Shown here: piece after piece, positions 45,290-57,466 of the stretch | Numbering within the stretch: the first letter of the stretch is position 1 | How the letters are laid out: every line of letters starts with the position of its first letter | Assembly (NCBI GenBank): GCA_004194705.1 | Contig: SADC01000427.1 | Span: 1 to 64,000 of the forward strand | Direction: 5' to 3' | Length of the DNA stretch: 64,000 nucleotides | Source: Ditylenchus dipsaci | Taxonomy: Eukaryota > Nematoda > Chromadorea > Rhabditida > Anguinidae | The notes under the pieces: model-generated | Told to the model about the DNA's origin: nothing | The model's database searches: none | Seen by the model: only the letters and a program-made list of their open reading frames with translations | Position numbers and translations under genes: made by a program

Positions 45290-46777
45290 CCTTACGTATT
45301 GGAGCTGGAGACTCAGTGACCCCAAGTCCTCCAGTAGAGCAGTGGTGGGAAGTGCAAAAGAACTAGTTTCAATACTCTTCTGGTTGTACATCACACAGTT
45401 GCCTATTTTGGGAGAGGGTCTCGTGCCTGCAGGACACAGCATAGACCTTCTACACAACTTGAGCCACCCACGCAAATGTCTACGGGACCTGAAAATAAGA
45501 ATAAAAGAATAATATTTGCCAGGTTAGGGCTTATGGGCTCTGGCTTATGGATACAAAAATTTATTTCGCTTATATAGTTCTATTCTAGAAAAATTGGTTT
45601 GGTTTTTTTGTAGTGGGCTACATTCTGGTTAGCAATGATGATGACAAGAGACCTTTCCCGTCCATTTCGGCCCCATTTTTCGGTCGATCTCCTGTCCCGA
45701 ATTTCTGCTCGGTATTTATAAAAAGTTTCATTTCCGAGTATGCGTGAGCTAAAAAGTCTTTTTCTGCAGTCCTGCTCCTTTTCTGATCGTCATCTCTAAT
45801 TTTGGTACATGATTGGTATAGTAGAATATAACCCCCTCCCCAATAACTTTTGGGCTTTGGAATTAGGCTTAGTTCTTGGGCTTCGGCTTTGAGTCTTAGG
45901 CCTCAGGCTCAGGGACAAAAAGTTCTAATTTCAGTTTTTTTTAAAGAAGTATGGTTTAGGAACCCTGAAAATTATGGAGGGGCGTATTGCAGTATCGTCA
46001 AAAAATTCGTTTTCTTGGTCAGGCCTCATATCTTAAACAAAACGTGAGGTGAAAAACCAATTTTAGGAGCAGTTTCGGAACACCCACCCTAGTCAATTTC
46101 GGAACATCCACCCAGAAATTTTCCTTGGTCCCCAAGCTTTTTTTTTGCAAAATTTTTTATTTAGCTTATTTCTTTAGTTTTATCTGCTTTTTTTAATTAC
46201 ACAATTTTGTTTTATATAAAACAGTCAAAGCTCAAAAAAGAAGGTAGAAAAAGATTTTTGCAAAAAAATTAGCTTAGGGGACCAAGGCAAATTTTTTGGG
46301 GTTGTTCCGAAATTTAGCCCAATTTTTTGTGCTAGCGTGACTGCGTTCAGACACGGATGCGACTTACCACTCTGGTTGCCTTGATTTCTACTTAAATCTT
46401 AGAAAAAAGTTATTACCGCAGTGAGTGCCAGGCGCAGACAACTTGATTGTACTTGTTTCCACTGAGGCTGGTGCTTTTGTGACCATCATCGCTTGGTCAT
46501 TATTCTGGTAAGAGTGGTGCGGTTCGGCCGCGTAGAACGGATTTTTGTTTGTTGGAAGCTGAAACATAGTTTTTACCTTATCTCAAAATAAATGTCAAAG
46601 GCAACCCAGCTGTTTTGTCTTGCTTGACACACACTCCGTGCACAATAGCCATTGAGATGTGGGACAGGCACACCAACCTCCAGTACTACAAACGGATCCC
46701 CCAGAACACTGCTCTCCATTGGAACAACTGGCACCTGGAGGCACTTGCAAGCGCTCATCATCTGCAATTTGAGACAT
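45290..46777 (-). CDS. EB-module exons
   Basis: Three exons are seen. The exon at 46,777-46,600 carries [19 protein letters not shown] and [11 protein letters not shown]. The exon at 46,560-46,420 is a linker ([15 protein letters not shown]) ending [10 protein letters not shown]. The exon at 45,488-45,295 carries [14 protein letters not shown], then after a slip [15 protein letters not shown] and a Ser/Leu-rich linker. The last two together make one EB module. Spacing follows C-x5-C-x5-C-x4-C-x-C-P. Confidence 0.8.
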
Positions 46778-47034
46778 TCATATTAATAGGAATTTGGAGA
46801 ATACATGGATTTAGGGTTGTGGTTGGATTGATAGTTAGATTACTTGAGGGATAAATAACACAGCAATGCAAGTAAAAACAGAAAATCGTTAGTTTTAAAA
46901 GCAAAGAATTTCTAAAATGCCTAAAAAATAAATTACAGTTATCTTAAAATTTTACACCAACACCAAAGTTCGTTCCTGCCAAGGTCCGACGACGTTTTAG
47001 CTGGATTTTGAATCATTTTTTGTAGGGCTCCCAC

Positions 47035-47247
47035 AATGGGAATGACGATGTCGATGTCGAATTAAAGCTATGATTTGATCTCACGTTTTTCATTGAAAAA
47101 TGCCAAATCTGATATAGATGACCCATACCTAAAACGAAAAGTAGGTATAGCTCATCTATATCAGATTTGTCATTTTTCAATAAAAAGCGCGAGATCTAGA
47201 CATCACTTAATTCGACATCGACATCGTCATTCCCATTGTGGGAGCCC
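47035..47247. mobile_element. Palindromic TA-flanked MITE (GGGCTCCCACAATGGGAATG ends)
   Basis: GGGCTCCCACAATGGGAATG at the left is mirrored by CATTCCCATTGTGGGAGCCC at the right, with GACGATGTCGATGTCGAATT also mirrored. TA lies on both sides. Confidence 0.9.
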
Positions 47248-47556
47248 TATTATAAACTTGATTGTCAGCCCAGTCAAAAATATCGAAATAATCAAGATTC
47301 TACCTATAATCTTTGCAGACGACAATAGGTTCACCGTTTAGATGCGCGTCACTCGATTACACGCCACCAGTTTTTGAAAAACTGATGACGTAAAATCGAG
47401 AGCTTTTGGATCTTGATGGTGAAGATGTTGTCATTCGCAGAAGTGAACGGTAAATATTTGATAGATATTTGTGAGTGGGCTGACCAATTAGTTTCAGCAA
47501 AAGACTCTAAAAATTTGGCCAAATTTCGATTTTTTCTGTGACTTCTAGGCTCAGGT

Positions 47557-48960
47557 TCAACTTAGCCCTGACATTACTTTACAAAATAAAAAACTCACCA
47601 TTGAACAGTGTAAAAACCTTATCATGTTCATTTCCATTATCTTCTTCACATTCAAACCCTTGTGCCTTCTAGAATTGCTCACTAAATCGCCCGTCTTCAC
47701 AGGGGCTGTAGGTGTCCAATCACATCCACCTTTGTCCACCTCCATGCACCGACATTCGCCTTCAACACAAGTCAAATTGAGTCCACATTCCTGGGAATAA
47801 CTACATTTGACCCCGACTCCAAATCCTTCAATCCTTTTCTTCAGTCCTTGGTCCATCATTTTTTCCTCAAAAAGGCGGGCACAATCTCAAAGCTTTTGGG
47901 GTAGTGCTTAGCCAATTCATCCAGCTGGTCGTTTCTCTTGTTCTCGGATGCTAACACACCTCGTAGAGCCATTCACAAAGGCCAAGTGTTGGCCGAGGAT
48001 CAGACATCTGCACACCCCTTCCAAACATTCTGCCCCTTTGCCACATCCACTGAATTCATCACAGAAGAATCCAGGCAATATGGCTGAAGAAAAGTTTTTT
48101 GGTAGGAGGTTTTCTTCCAGCTCTTCAACTTCGACGTAATTTTTGTCGGTTTTTTCTTCGGATTCGGTGTATTCCTCGTCTTTGTAGTAGTATTTGTCGT
48201 CTTTGTCCGCAGCTTTCGTGGCAGATTCAATGAATCTAGGGGAAGTCCAGCTGGATTATGTGGACTTGGGTCAGATTCTGCGGACCATGGGTGAGTTCAG
48301 GTCGATTAGGGCAGATTCAGCTGGACCAGGGACAGTCCACCTGGATTATATTGACCAGGGGCAGATCCATGTGGACTACTCGGATTAATAACAGGTTCAG
48401 AAATTTCAGCTAGACCCCTTGGGTCCATAACCTCAGTTTTCTGTTTTCCAAAGCCGCCGCCCACTCAGAAATCCGTATGCAAACACACTGATTTTGCAAG
48501 CAATTCAGACCAGGGCCACAGTTTTGATCAGAGTGACAGTAGGAATTTGGCTTCTGAACGCTTTTGGCTGGATTTTTGGAAGAGATGGCCATTCCGTTGC
48601 AATAACAAGTGGAGTACCGCAGATTGAGCCCCTAGGGCAGTCTTTGGAAGTGTCGCATGTCAGTTTCTGAGGATTCTGAAATAGCTGGTGATGGTGGTCT
48701 ATGACTGTGGAGTCTTGAGGATTGTTGGAGAATAGTTTTGGTGGGGAGTGAGCGGCTTGGAATGGATTGTGATTAGGCTTGCGCCGTCTATTGGGATTGT
48801 TTGTGCATTGTCCGTTGTGTGGAGGGCTACGGTTGAGACACCGACAACGACCATCTTTGCACCAGGAACTGGAGCTACAGAAGTGGAGGTGAGGCAGACA
48901 TAGGTCTCCCGGCTTGCGCACTTGATCCAGAGGGACACAACGGTTATATACCTGAAAATT
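47557..48960 (-). CDS. EB-module exons
   Basis: The modules, from upstream, are PGDLCLPHLHFCSSSSWCKD with GRCRCLN (48,900-48,820) and TCDTSKDCPRGSICG (48,650-48,610). NSYCHSDQNCGPGLNCLQN with QCVCI follows at 48,560-48,470. A Pro/Gly/Ser-rich stretch at 48,390-48,230 has degenerate CAGCTGGA/CCAGGTGGA repeats. FCDEFSGCGKGAECLEGVC (48,060-47,950) and GVKCSYSQECGLNLTCVEG with ECRCME (47,850-47,760) complete the group. Frame changes at about 48,580 and 48,300 are probable sequence slips. Confidence 0.78.
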
Positions 48961-48999
48961 GGATATTTTCAAGGGTGGGTATAGTTATAAAATCGTACC

Positions 49000-49385
49000 T
49001 CGTTTATCCGCACCCCCAAGTTCGTTCCCGTCTAGGGTATGACACTTTTTCGGGAAATTTTCGAAATCTTTTGACAAATTTGATTTGCCCGACTTCCAAA
49101 ATACTGCAAAGGTTATGAATTTACAGCTCATTTTTCAAAAATTTTTAATTTCGCCATGATGACCCGTGGATCTTGTTTATCCGGTACTTGATTTTCAAAA
49201 AGGGGTACCTAATAACCGAGGATCATGGATATTATGACAAAAAAATAATTTTGGAAAGAATCAGAATCCTTGTGATATTTTGGAATAGACTGGCAAATCA
49301 CATTTGTCAAAAGACTTAAAACATTTGGAGAAAAAGTGTCGGACCCTAAATGGGAACGAACTTAAGGAAGATGGCTGATAAGCAA
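49000..49385. mobile_element. Degenerate inverted-repeat element with AAGTTCGTTCCCG motif
   Basis: CCCAAGTTCGTTCCCGTCTAG is mirrored by TAAATGGGAACGAACTTAAGG. It shares motifs with the elements at 25,928, 55,219 and 63,396. Confidence 0.65.
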
Positions 49386-49519
49386 TGATCGACTGTGTCT
49401 ATTTTTTTGGCGATGCAAGACAGTAAGATAGTCGGTCTGGGAATTTTTTATCAGTAGGTCTTGGCCCCTAATCCCTGAAGAATCCTATTCCTCATCTCTA
49501 CTTCAAACCCTTCACAAAC

Positions 49520-50320
49520 CACTCACCTCAGTGAAACCATCTTTGCACTGGCAATATCCTCCAGCTGAACACACTGAATCCGAGGAGCAAACAGTATCTT
49601 CGTCACAGATCTGGCCAGGCAAAGCACTCACTCCACTCTTTAACTCACTTTTGGACTCTTTAGTTGACTGTAAGGGTGGGGTGGCAAATTGTGCAAGTGC
49701 TTGGGCACACTTTCTTTTTATTCAGCACCACCTGGTCCTTCTCCTGTTCTATGGCTGGCGCCGCTGCAATAGCTGGTGGTAAAACCACTGATTTCTTGCG
49801 CTCCAGACTGGTCTTCACACTTTTCTTGCCTTCTTCTTCGCATTTTCCTTGACGCACCTTCATTCCAACTGGGCAAACACAGGCATCTATTCCAGCTGCA
49901 CACACTGCTGAGTCAATGCAAAACTCTCCGTTGGCACAAGATTCTCCTGCAAAGTTTTTTATTTACAACATAAAAATATTGTGTCAAGACGAAAAGTTGA
50001 AAAATGAGATTACCAGGTAATGCTTGGGTGACACACATGCCGACAATCAAGCGCTTGCCCTCCGCACACCGACATATTCCATCTTTGGCACAGACAGCCC
50101 CACTGTCGCAGATGTGGGCTGGAGTGCACTGCCTTCCCACCTTGACTACTTCTATGTTGGCACGGCGTAGGATGCAAGACTGCAGGAAGTATACTCTCTC
50201 CGGCTTGCACTGACAGAATGGCCCAAGACGTTGCACAGCTGGCATGGACGAGGATCGAATACAATCTGCTCCTTCAATACACCTGCAAAGCGATGTGTTG
50301 ATTTGTGGACAAACCCATGC
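49520..50320 (-). CDS. EB-module exons
   Basis: Modules in order are CIEGADCIRSSSMPAVQRL with FCQCKPERVYFLQSC (50,283-50,180), VGRQCTPAHICDSGAVCAKD with GICRCAEGKRLIVGMCV (50,150-50,030), GESCANGEFCIDSAVCAAG with ACVCPVGMKVRQGKC (49,950-49,840), an Ala/Lys-rich linker, and LPGQICDEDTVCSSDSVCSA with GYCQCKDGF (49,622-49,528). Each has the eight-cysteine EB pattern. The donor GTGAGT follows the last. Confidence 0.83.
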
Positions 50321-50384
50321 ACACGGTGGTCCAAAAAATGTTAAAATCGATCGGTCCCTAATATGTAACAGGTTCAAATCCGAA

Positions 50385-50590
50385 TGGTAGCATATATTTT
50401 TTCCTGGGTTAAAATGTTTTCAGAGAATCAGCAATCCAGAGAGTAGGTGGCCTGAGGGAGTGCTAGCCACCTAACAGGTGGTTTTCCTACGCAGTCTGAA
50501 ACTTACTTGCCATGAGAAAACATTTTTAGCCAAGAATAAATAATGCATGCCACCACCGGGATTCAAACCTGTAATCTGTTCGGGGGTCAA
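50385..50590 (-). repeat. SINE-like repeat with a tRNA B-box-like end
   Basis: The sequence CCACCGGGATTCAAACCTG at 50,550-50,572 reads in reverse as a good B box (GGTTTGAATCC). An AAAATGTTTTC/GAAAACATTTT pair brackets the middle. The A box is not clear. Confidence 0.4.
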
Positions 50591-50769
50591 TTCGCCAGGA
50601 GGTCATTTTAGCCGTACTTTTTTTTAACTTTAAAAAAATAGATCGACTCAGAATTCAACAAGAATTTAGTGCGGGGAGGATGGCTAGGCATGTTTTTGCC
50701 TCGTTGATTATTTGTTTTCAAAATGACTCCGAATGACCACCCGGGGTTCGTACCCACTCATTATTGACT

Positions 50770-50852
50770 CAATGTGAGGCCCACCGAATTAACTGTAGGA
50801 TTTCTCGTATATTACACTAGAAACTTTACAGTTAATTTGGTGGGTCTCATTC
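50770..50852. repeat. Inverted repeat
   Basis: GAGGCCCACCGAATTAACTG is mirrored by CAGTTAATTTGGTGGGTCTC. Confidence 0.8.
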
Positions 50853-51040
50853 TAATTGAGAGACACTTGGATCATGTTTCAAAGGCTAAGGACTGACTCG
50901 CATAACCCAACTCGCATCTTGTTTGAGTCCTACCATATGCTGGCTTACTCTGCGCCTAAATCTAAGCATTGAAAAAGCAGGGGTAACCAAGGTAAAATAG
51001 GGGGGACTTACGGCACAAGTGCATTTTTATGCTCAAAAGC

Positions 51041-51720
51041 TTACCTCTCAGAGTTGGAGCAGCTGTCATAAGGTTGTCTCACAGCCAAATGCTGCTCTTG
51101 ATTCCCACTATTTTGAAGCACTATCTGATCTCCTGATCCAAACATGGTGATATGGGGTGGTTTGTGAGCTGCATTCAGGGGCACAGTTCCTTTGCCTGTC
51201 TGGTAAGCACATATTCCTCCTTTTTCAATCCTCATTCCTTCTGGGCACTGGCACCAGCCTGCTTTGGAGCACCTTGAGTTGCCTAGACATACATTCCCTG
51301 AACCACAGTGCTCTCCAGGCATGGCCACTGATTTGGGAGTTTCTCCTGGACCACTTGGCAGAAGGTCTTCATCCTCGTTTTCAATCGGGGATTTGCCACC
51401 TTTTTTGGTTTCTAGCTTGAGGGTCTGAGCTCCTTGGGCAAATGGATGGGTGGGGAAGTGCTGGACGTTGGACGGGAAGCTGGAATAGTCGCCAGAATTT
51501 AGGTTGAGGTTGTAGCCAGTGAATTGGTTTTGTTGCTGCTGGTAGATCTGTTGCTGGAGGGCTTCCAGATAGTTGGTTGGCAGATTACTTAACCAAGAGT
51601 TTTGGTTGGGGACTGGACTATTGATGCTGTTGGTGTTTTCATATCCTTGCATTGGATGCAAGGGAGTTTTGGAAAGGATTGTGAGGAGGGCAGAAGTCCA
51701 TCGGTCAGGCGGTTGAAATT
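51041..51720 (-). CDS. Gln/Asn-rich linker and EB-module exon
   Basis: This long exon encodes a low-complexity part (LEALQQQIYQQQQNQFTGYN) followed by an EB module, AMPGEHCGSGNVCLGNSRC with GWCQCPEGMRIEKGGICAY. It ends at a Ser/Gln-rich stretch with DSCSNSE that starts the next module. The frame is open for 206 residues, the longest uninterrupted exon of the EB gene in this window. Confidence 0.82.
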
Positions 51721-52299
51721 GACTGATTCAAAGGAATCACCTAGAAATATTGGATTGGTAAAATTGGTAATTTTGCAGTTTTTCGTTGCATCCCTTGCTT
51801 GCTTTTTATCTTGGCTTGTGCATGATTCTCAAGCTACAAAAAAGGTTAGAAAACACCTGATAGATTATGCTAACCTACGCTGGCCTATCATTGGACCAAA
51901 TACAAGCCAAAAAGCAACAGGGGACAAAGTAATAGCAATAGTATATTTTGCACAGGACATTTTGGCTGTGCCGTTTTGCCTCGGATACTTTGGCTCTGCC
52001 ATTGTGACTGGGGCGTTTTAGCTAAAGGAACTCAGCTCTGAAATTCCTAAAAAGACCTAAGAAGCCTCCTAAAAAAGGCGAATGGGGGGGGGGGAGGGGC
52101 AAATAGCATATTTCGCCCGGTTTCGGGGCGAAATTCCACAGCAAAAATACCCAGGACAGAATGGCACAGCCAAAATGTCCAGGGCGAAATGGGTCAGCCT
52201 GGATGGCAAAAACTTTATTTCGAGGCATGTTATATTAAAACATTTTTTTAGCTCAGAATCCAATTAAATTTTTCAAGTTTAAGGTACCATTCTAGCGGA

Positions 52300-52632
52300 A
52301 ATAGGAATTTCCAGGGTAGAAAGTGTGGAAAGTCTTTACCTCCTCCTGCTCCTGTATTCATCCAACCATTATTGTTTTGGCCATTAGTTGAGCCCAATCT
52401 GCCAAACTTCATGCCAAAGGCCGAGTGTTCTTCCTCTCCTCCTGTATTGCCCACATGATTTCCAGAGCCGTACTCCTGACTGCCAGACTGAGTCCCCGCT
52501 CCGTTGCCAGATATATCTGGGTCTATATATGAACTAGGGTCATCGATTATCGGTTTGGCGGGTGGCAAACAAAAGTTTTCCACTTGCACATAGGTTGCTT
52601 TGCAGACACAATAGCCATTGTCACAGAAACCT
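52300..52632 (-). CDS. EB half-module and Gly/Asn-rich linker exon
   Basis: After TATTCAG the exon reads FCDNGYCVCKATYVQVENFC, then a linker rich in Gly, Asn, Ser and Glu (GNGAGTQSGSQEYGSGNHVG). It completes a module begun in an upstream exon. Confidence 0.72.
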
Positions 52633-52711
52633 GAATATTTTTAATTTGAATAGTGCTTTCTTTGCCCAAGACCCAAATGGAACAAAGGCGAAATTTTCCC
52701 AATTCTACTGG

Positions 52712-54073
52712 GTACGTCAGGTTTGATCGCCACGAATTTGATCGCCGACTAATTTTGATCGCCACAAAATTGATCGCCACAAATTTTATCGCTCACGAAA
52801 TTGATCGCCACAATTTGATCGCTCACAAATTTGATCGCCAGTCAAATTTGATCGCCAGTCGCATTGATCGCCTGCAGATTTCGATCGCCACAAATTTGAT
52901 CGCCAGTCAAATTGATCGCCACAAATTTGATCGCCAGTCAAATTGATCGCCACAAATTTGATCGCCAGTCAAATTGATCGCCACAAATTTGTGATCCACT
53001 TCTAGTTGTCTGTTAGTGTTTTGAACTCTTTATTTTCGGCTTACATCTTCAATATTTTTTAACTTTACACCCTTGAGCCATTCTGTACCCCAGATATAAA
53101 TTTACTTTTCAAGATATAATCTCCTAAAAGCAGTACCCACGATAGGAGAATCCAGGAGGAGAGCACCAAGGTGGTGTTAATTAGGGATGGGAGAGTACCC
53201 AAGAGGGAGTCATGGGAGAGTACCCAAGAGTAGGGTACTCAGTTATACTCAGGTAGTGTTACTCAGCTGAGGATTATGTATGTGGTCATCCAGGTGGACA
53301 TCCAACAGACCAGGAGGTACCCATTCCAGGTGTTGGGAATGAGGTGGGTGAAATCCCAACTTTGGTCCTGACAAACCCAATTTACTACACAATCTTAAGT
53401 TAGACAAAATGGTTTATCATTTATTTTTAAGAAATTTTTATTTTTATGCTATCCAGGTGGACATCCACCTGGATAAGCCGAAAAATAAAAAATTTGAACA
53501 AACATGCCATCACATAGCAAAAAGCGGTTGTTTTTGATTTTTTAGGTCATCCAGGTGAATATCCACCTGGCCAAGTGGTACCCACCCAAAGTTTCGGGGT
53601 TCAGCTGGTATACACTTTTGGTCTTATCAAGCCTTATTACCCAGACGATTTCACATGTGATGGCATGGTTTGTTTTTACTTAAAAAATTTGATTTTTCAG
53701 ATCATCCAGCTGAATAACTACCTGGGCCAGGGGTTATAAAAGATAAAGAAACGACAAAGACATGAAAGCAAACAATATCGCCGGCGATCAAAATTGAACG
53801 TCGATCAATTTTGTGGCGAACAAAATAAGCCGGCGATCAAATTTGTGGCGATCAAATTTGACTGGCGATCAATTTTGTGGCGATCAAATTTGACTGGCGA
53901 TCAATTTTGTGGCGGTCAAATTTGACTGGCGATCAATTTTGTGAGCGATCAAATTTGTGGCGATCAAATTTGGCTGGCGATCAATTTCGTGAGCGATCAA
54001 ATTTGTGGCGATCAATTTTGTGGCGATCAAAATTAGCCGGCGATCAAATTCGTGGCGATCAAACCTGACGTAC
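52712..54073. mobile_element. Non-autonomous MULE-like element with GATCGCCACAAATTT arms
   Basis: The left arm (52,712-52,992) and right arm (53,780-54,073) are inverted arrays of TTGATCGCCACAAA and TTGATCGCCAGTCAAA units. The outer ends are GTACGTCAGGTTTGATCGCC and its mirror. The flanks CCAATTCTACTGG (52,699-52,711) and CCATTCTACTGG (54,074-54,085) look like a target duplication of about 12 bp. There is no transposase. The core holds several ATCCAGGTG repeats. Confidence 0.82.
53280..53740. repeat. ATCCAGGTG repeat, tandem cluster
   Basis: Four imperfect units start near 53,285, 53,450, 53,545 and 53,700 with CATCCAGGTGGACATCCA or a close variant, then a GGTACCCA block and a GGTCCTGACAAACCCAATT block. 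Confidence 0.78.
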
Positions 54074-54089
54074 CCATTCTACTGGCCTA

Positions 54090-54600
54090 TAAATATACTA
54101 TACTAGCTGACTATACTAGTCTATAAATAACCAAAATATTGGGTTGTGTAAAAAGTTCTTGTGTTTTTTTCAAAACCTTTTTGTCATTTTTTTTTCTATA
54201 GATTTTCTGACTATTGTTTTACAGTTGACCACTTGTTTTTGTAGTTAATAATCTAAGCTAAAAAATGGCGGTCAAATGTTTAAATATAGCTGTAAAATCT
54301 GCAGACAAAACACTGACAAAAAAATCAATTTTTTTTTTCAAAAAATTTAGAAAAATCAACCCATTTTGTGGCATTGTATTTTTCTTCAAATTTTATGACT
54401 ATTTTTTATAGTTGACAAATCATTTTGTAGCTATATTTTTAACTACAGAAGAAGTCACAACTGTAAAAAAATGACCATCAAATTCACAGAAAAGACAATG
54501 CCAAAATTTTTAATTTCAAGAAATTGTATACAACCCAGTACAATTTACGAATAACTCCGAAAATTTACCATTTTTATGGCAATTGACGCTGCTAAAGCAA
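54090..54600. other. Intron, AT-rich
   Basis: No gene is seen. Two related stretches (around 54,200-54,320 and 54,380-54,510: TTTTATAGTTGACAAAT, GTAGTTAA) suggest an old internal duplication. Confidence 0.3.
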
Positions 54601-54609
54601 TGCGTTCCT

Positions 54610-55060
54610 CTAGGTCTTCTGGCGACTACACAAGCCCTTGGTGGGCTTCCATTTCACTAGGACACTCACAAACACCGCTGTAGGCCCCACATATGGAGTT
54701 CCAACCACAGGACTGGTATTTGGTGCAATCTTCCCAGCTCCAGCCACTGGTCTATTAGGACATCGGTGGTGTATCTTGTGGCCAGAGGAGGATGTCTCGA
54801 CAGGCATGTCTGCTCTGCAAGAACAAATTCCATTCAAGCAAAAGCCATTGTCTTTGCATTGTTCGTTGAGGAAACAGGATTGGCCCAGCTCTACCTTAGA
54901 TATCTGGCAATAGCCGTCCTGTGGACGGTATCCAGGCCGGCAAACACACAAACCATTGATGCAAATGGAACCAGCATAGCATTCTGAGTTGGGTGAGGTG
55001 CAACTGAAATTCAAGATTTTCGGATAGGCAGGTGTAGAAATTTTGGATTCATTATATATC
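54610..55060 (-). CDS. EB-module exon, two modules
   Basis: The frame reads [20 protein letters not shown] with [16 protein letters not shown] and then [19 protein letters not shown] with [10 protein letters not shown], followed by a His/Pro-rich linker. These are the clearest tandem EB modules in the window. Confidence 0.88.
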
Positions 55061-55218
55061 TCCAAGGAAAGCTTAGAATCGAAAAGGTGTCCTAGTATAA
55101 CACCGAAAATATTGGCAGTAAATTAGCAAATCTAGCCGGAACTCAGCCTGTTTGTTTTTTGCAAAAAAAAAATCCGACCTCCTGCTGTTTTCTACAAATT
55201 CCGAAAAACCCCTCAATA

Positions 55219-55647
55219 CAGTCCACCCCCGCTATAGTGACACCCTAAAAGTTCATTCCCGCCTAGGGTCTAACACTTTTTTTACCTCAATTTTTGAAAA
55301 AATGTTAGCAAATATGATTCGTAAGTCTGGTCAGAAAAATTGTAAGGATTCTAAATTTGCCGTCGTTTCTGCAAATTAAAAAGGTTTGCCGTGAAGACCC
55401 GTGGGTACTCGCTATAGTGACACCCTTATTTCAAAAAGGGGTGCCACTATAGCGAGTGCCCGCGAATTTTTTCGGCAAAATTTTTTTCACTTAGAGAAAC
55501 GACTGGGAAATTCAGAATCCTTACGATTTTTTCTATCAGACTGACTAATAATATTTGGTGAAATTTTTAAAAAATTGATGTTAAAAAAGTGTTGGACTTT
55601 AGGCGGGAACGAACTTTTAGGGGTGTCATGATAGCGGGGGCTGACTG
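55219..55647. mobile_element. TA-flanked pogo-like MITE
   Basis: CAGTCCACCCCCGCTATAGTG at the left is mirrored by ATGATAGCGGGGGCTGACTG at the right, with TA on both sides. The inner AAAAGTTCATTCCCGCCTAGG/GGCGGGAACGAACTTTT pair and a TATAGTGACACC pair lie inside. Confidence 0.9.
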
Positions 55648-55879
55648 TATGCGAAACGTTTCCCGAAATTAGAAGAATTTTTAAATATGCTAATTCTTCA
55701 ATTTATCACTTTTGCATTCATTTGGCTTGAAAAACGCTAAAATACAGATGATGCAGTTTAGAAGGAGAATTCGGGAAATTTTTCAAAATGATGGGGGAAG
55801 TTCCGTTGGATTCTCCTAATAATGTCGGTCTTGATTGGAAATCGAACATTTCTATTAGCTTTATGCTCAATTTTTCGCT

Positions 55880-56262
55880 CACCCGTTTCCAGGCATTCCA
55901 TTGTTGTTGCTAACAGTTGTAGCAGTGTTAGTATTCCTGCTCGTCTGTTTACTGCCTTGTCTTGCTCCATTCATTAGCTCCGAGAATATTCTAGCTGCTT
56001 CATCTGCCCTTGATGTTGTGACGCCATTCATATTATTAGACTGCATGAAATTAGAACTGCTGGATCCAGTTTCACTTCGATCAGCCTGGACACAACTACC
56101 CTTACTTTCCTTCATGTGGTCTGGACAAGCACATACTGAGCGAATACATTTGGCTCCATTGCCACAAACACCCTCACAGTTCTCACCAACGGTGGGGACT
56201 CGGAGGAAATGGCCGCTTAGCAAGGCTTTTAGAGTTTCTTGATCTACCACGTTGATTGACAT
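55880..56262 (-). CDS. EB-module exon
   Basis: It reads VPTVGENCEGVCGNGAKCIR with SVCACPDHMKESKGSCV, then an Asn/Ser/Thr-rich linker (NTNTATTVSNNNGMPGNG). The module is in one open frame. Confidence 0.82.
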
Positions 56263-56412
56263 CTGAAAGGGTGGAAAAATTAAATAAGAAAATAAGGGTG
56301 AAAAAGTTGATTGGGAATATGGTCATCAGTCAAAAATGTCGGCGAAAAGTAGCCAGCAAGCTTAATTGATCCCTAAATAAATATATGACGTAATGGCCCA
56401 GTAACGACGTGA

Positions 56413-56485
56413 GGTCCCGTGGTGTAGTGGTTATCACGTGTGCTTCACACGCACAAGGTCAGCGGTTCGATCCCGCTCGGGATCA
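56413..56485 (+). tRNA. tRNA-Val(CAC)
   Basis: The 73-nt cloverleaf starts GGTCCCG and ends CGGGATC plus A. The D arm is GGTGTAGTGGTTATCAC, the anticodon loop is TTCACAC (anticodon CAC), and the T arm is AGCGGTTCGATCCCGCT. TTTTC and TTTTTT follow as a polymerase III stop. It lies in an EB-gene intron on the opposite strand. Confidence 0.93.
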
Positions 56486-56659
56486 TTTTCATTTTTTTCT
56501 CGCATTTTGACCCAAGCCGGGCCCACACTCTAAGTGTCTCACAAATATTCTTAAAATTTTGAGAAAATTTTTAGCCATTGATTTTTCTAGGAAATTGATG
56601 ATAGTATTTCAGATACGTAGAACCTTGTGCATTAAAAAAATAGGACATAAAAAAAATTA

Positions 56660-57245
56660 AAATTAACTTTTTTGGCCATGGGCCGAGCATTTTTAAACTT
56701 GACCAAAGCAGCCTGTAAGGCGTTGCGACTATTACCTACCTGATTAGCAGTCAAAATCTGGTTGAATTTGCCCTCATCAGTCAGTCCAGGAATTCCATAG
56801 ATTAATTTAGAGCTTGAAATAGGTTTGTGGCTTCCTAGTGACATGCCAACCAGCTCCGAGTGTTCAGGTACTAGAGGGGCTGGAGTAGGCGGTTGTGGTC
56901 CACCATTTAAACCATCTTGTCCGTTGCTTGAAGAAGTAGGCGAGGTGTAGAAAGGTGCTTTCGGAATGGTTTAGCCACACACTTTTGCTTTGAACCATCC
57001 AAAACCTCGTGTTTTTGGCATTGACATACCCCTCCAGCACACTGGGATGCACCCCCACATTGCTGGCCCAGTTCACAACTGCCTCCTGGAGGAACTACTA
57101 GCAACACTTCTGCAGAGGCACATTCATGCCCTATGTTGACTAGACCGTAGAGACAAACACAGATGCCGTAGAAGCAGTGACTCTCGCCCACACAGTCTAG
57201 TCCTTTTGGGTGTCACAGCGGCTCCAGGTGGTACTTCGTGGATGG
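56660..57245 (-). CDS. EB-module exon
   Basis: It reads GLDCVGESHCFYGICVCLYG, then VVPPGGSCELGQQCGGASQC with GVCQCQKHEVLDGSKQKCV. A long non-cysteine stretch follows (LIYGIPGLTDEGKFNQILT, about 56,840-56,690), with a slip near 56,950. Confidence 0.8.
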
Positions 57246-57466
57246 CTAAATGGGAAATATTTTTTTTAAGTTTAAAGCAAGATTAAAAAAGTCATGCCTA
57301 GAAAAAAACTCCTACGGAAATTTATTTTTATTTTTCCGTAATAGAAAATTCCGTGGAAAAATTTATTTCGATTTATCCGCTAGTCAAAAAGAAAAATTAT
57401 GACACTGATCTCGTGTTTAGCACGGTCTATATTTACATGTGAAACTTGGTAAAAGCTTTGTGAAAT

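Noticed and set aside
52720..54073. CRISPR-like array
   Set aside because: Repeats alternate without unique spacers and form inverted arms of a transposon in a eukaryotic context.
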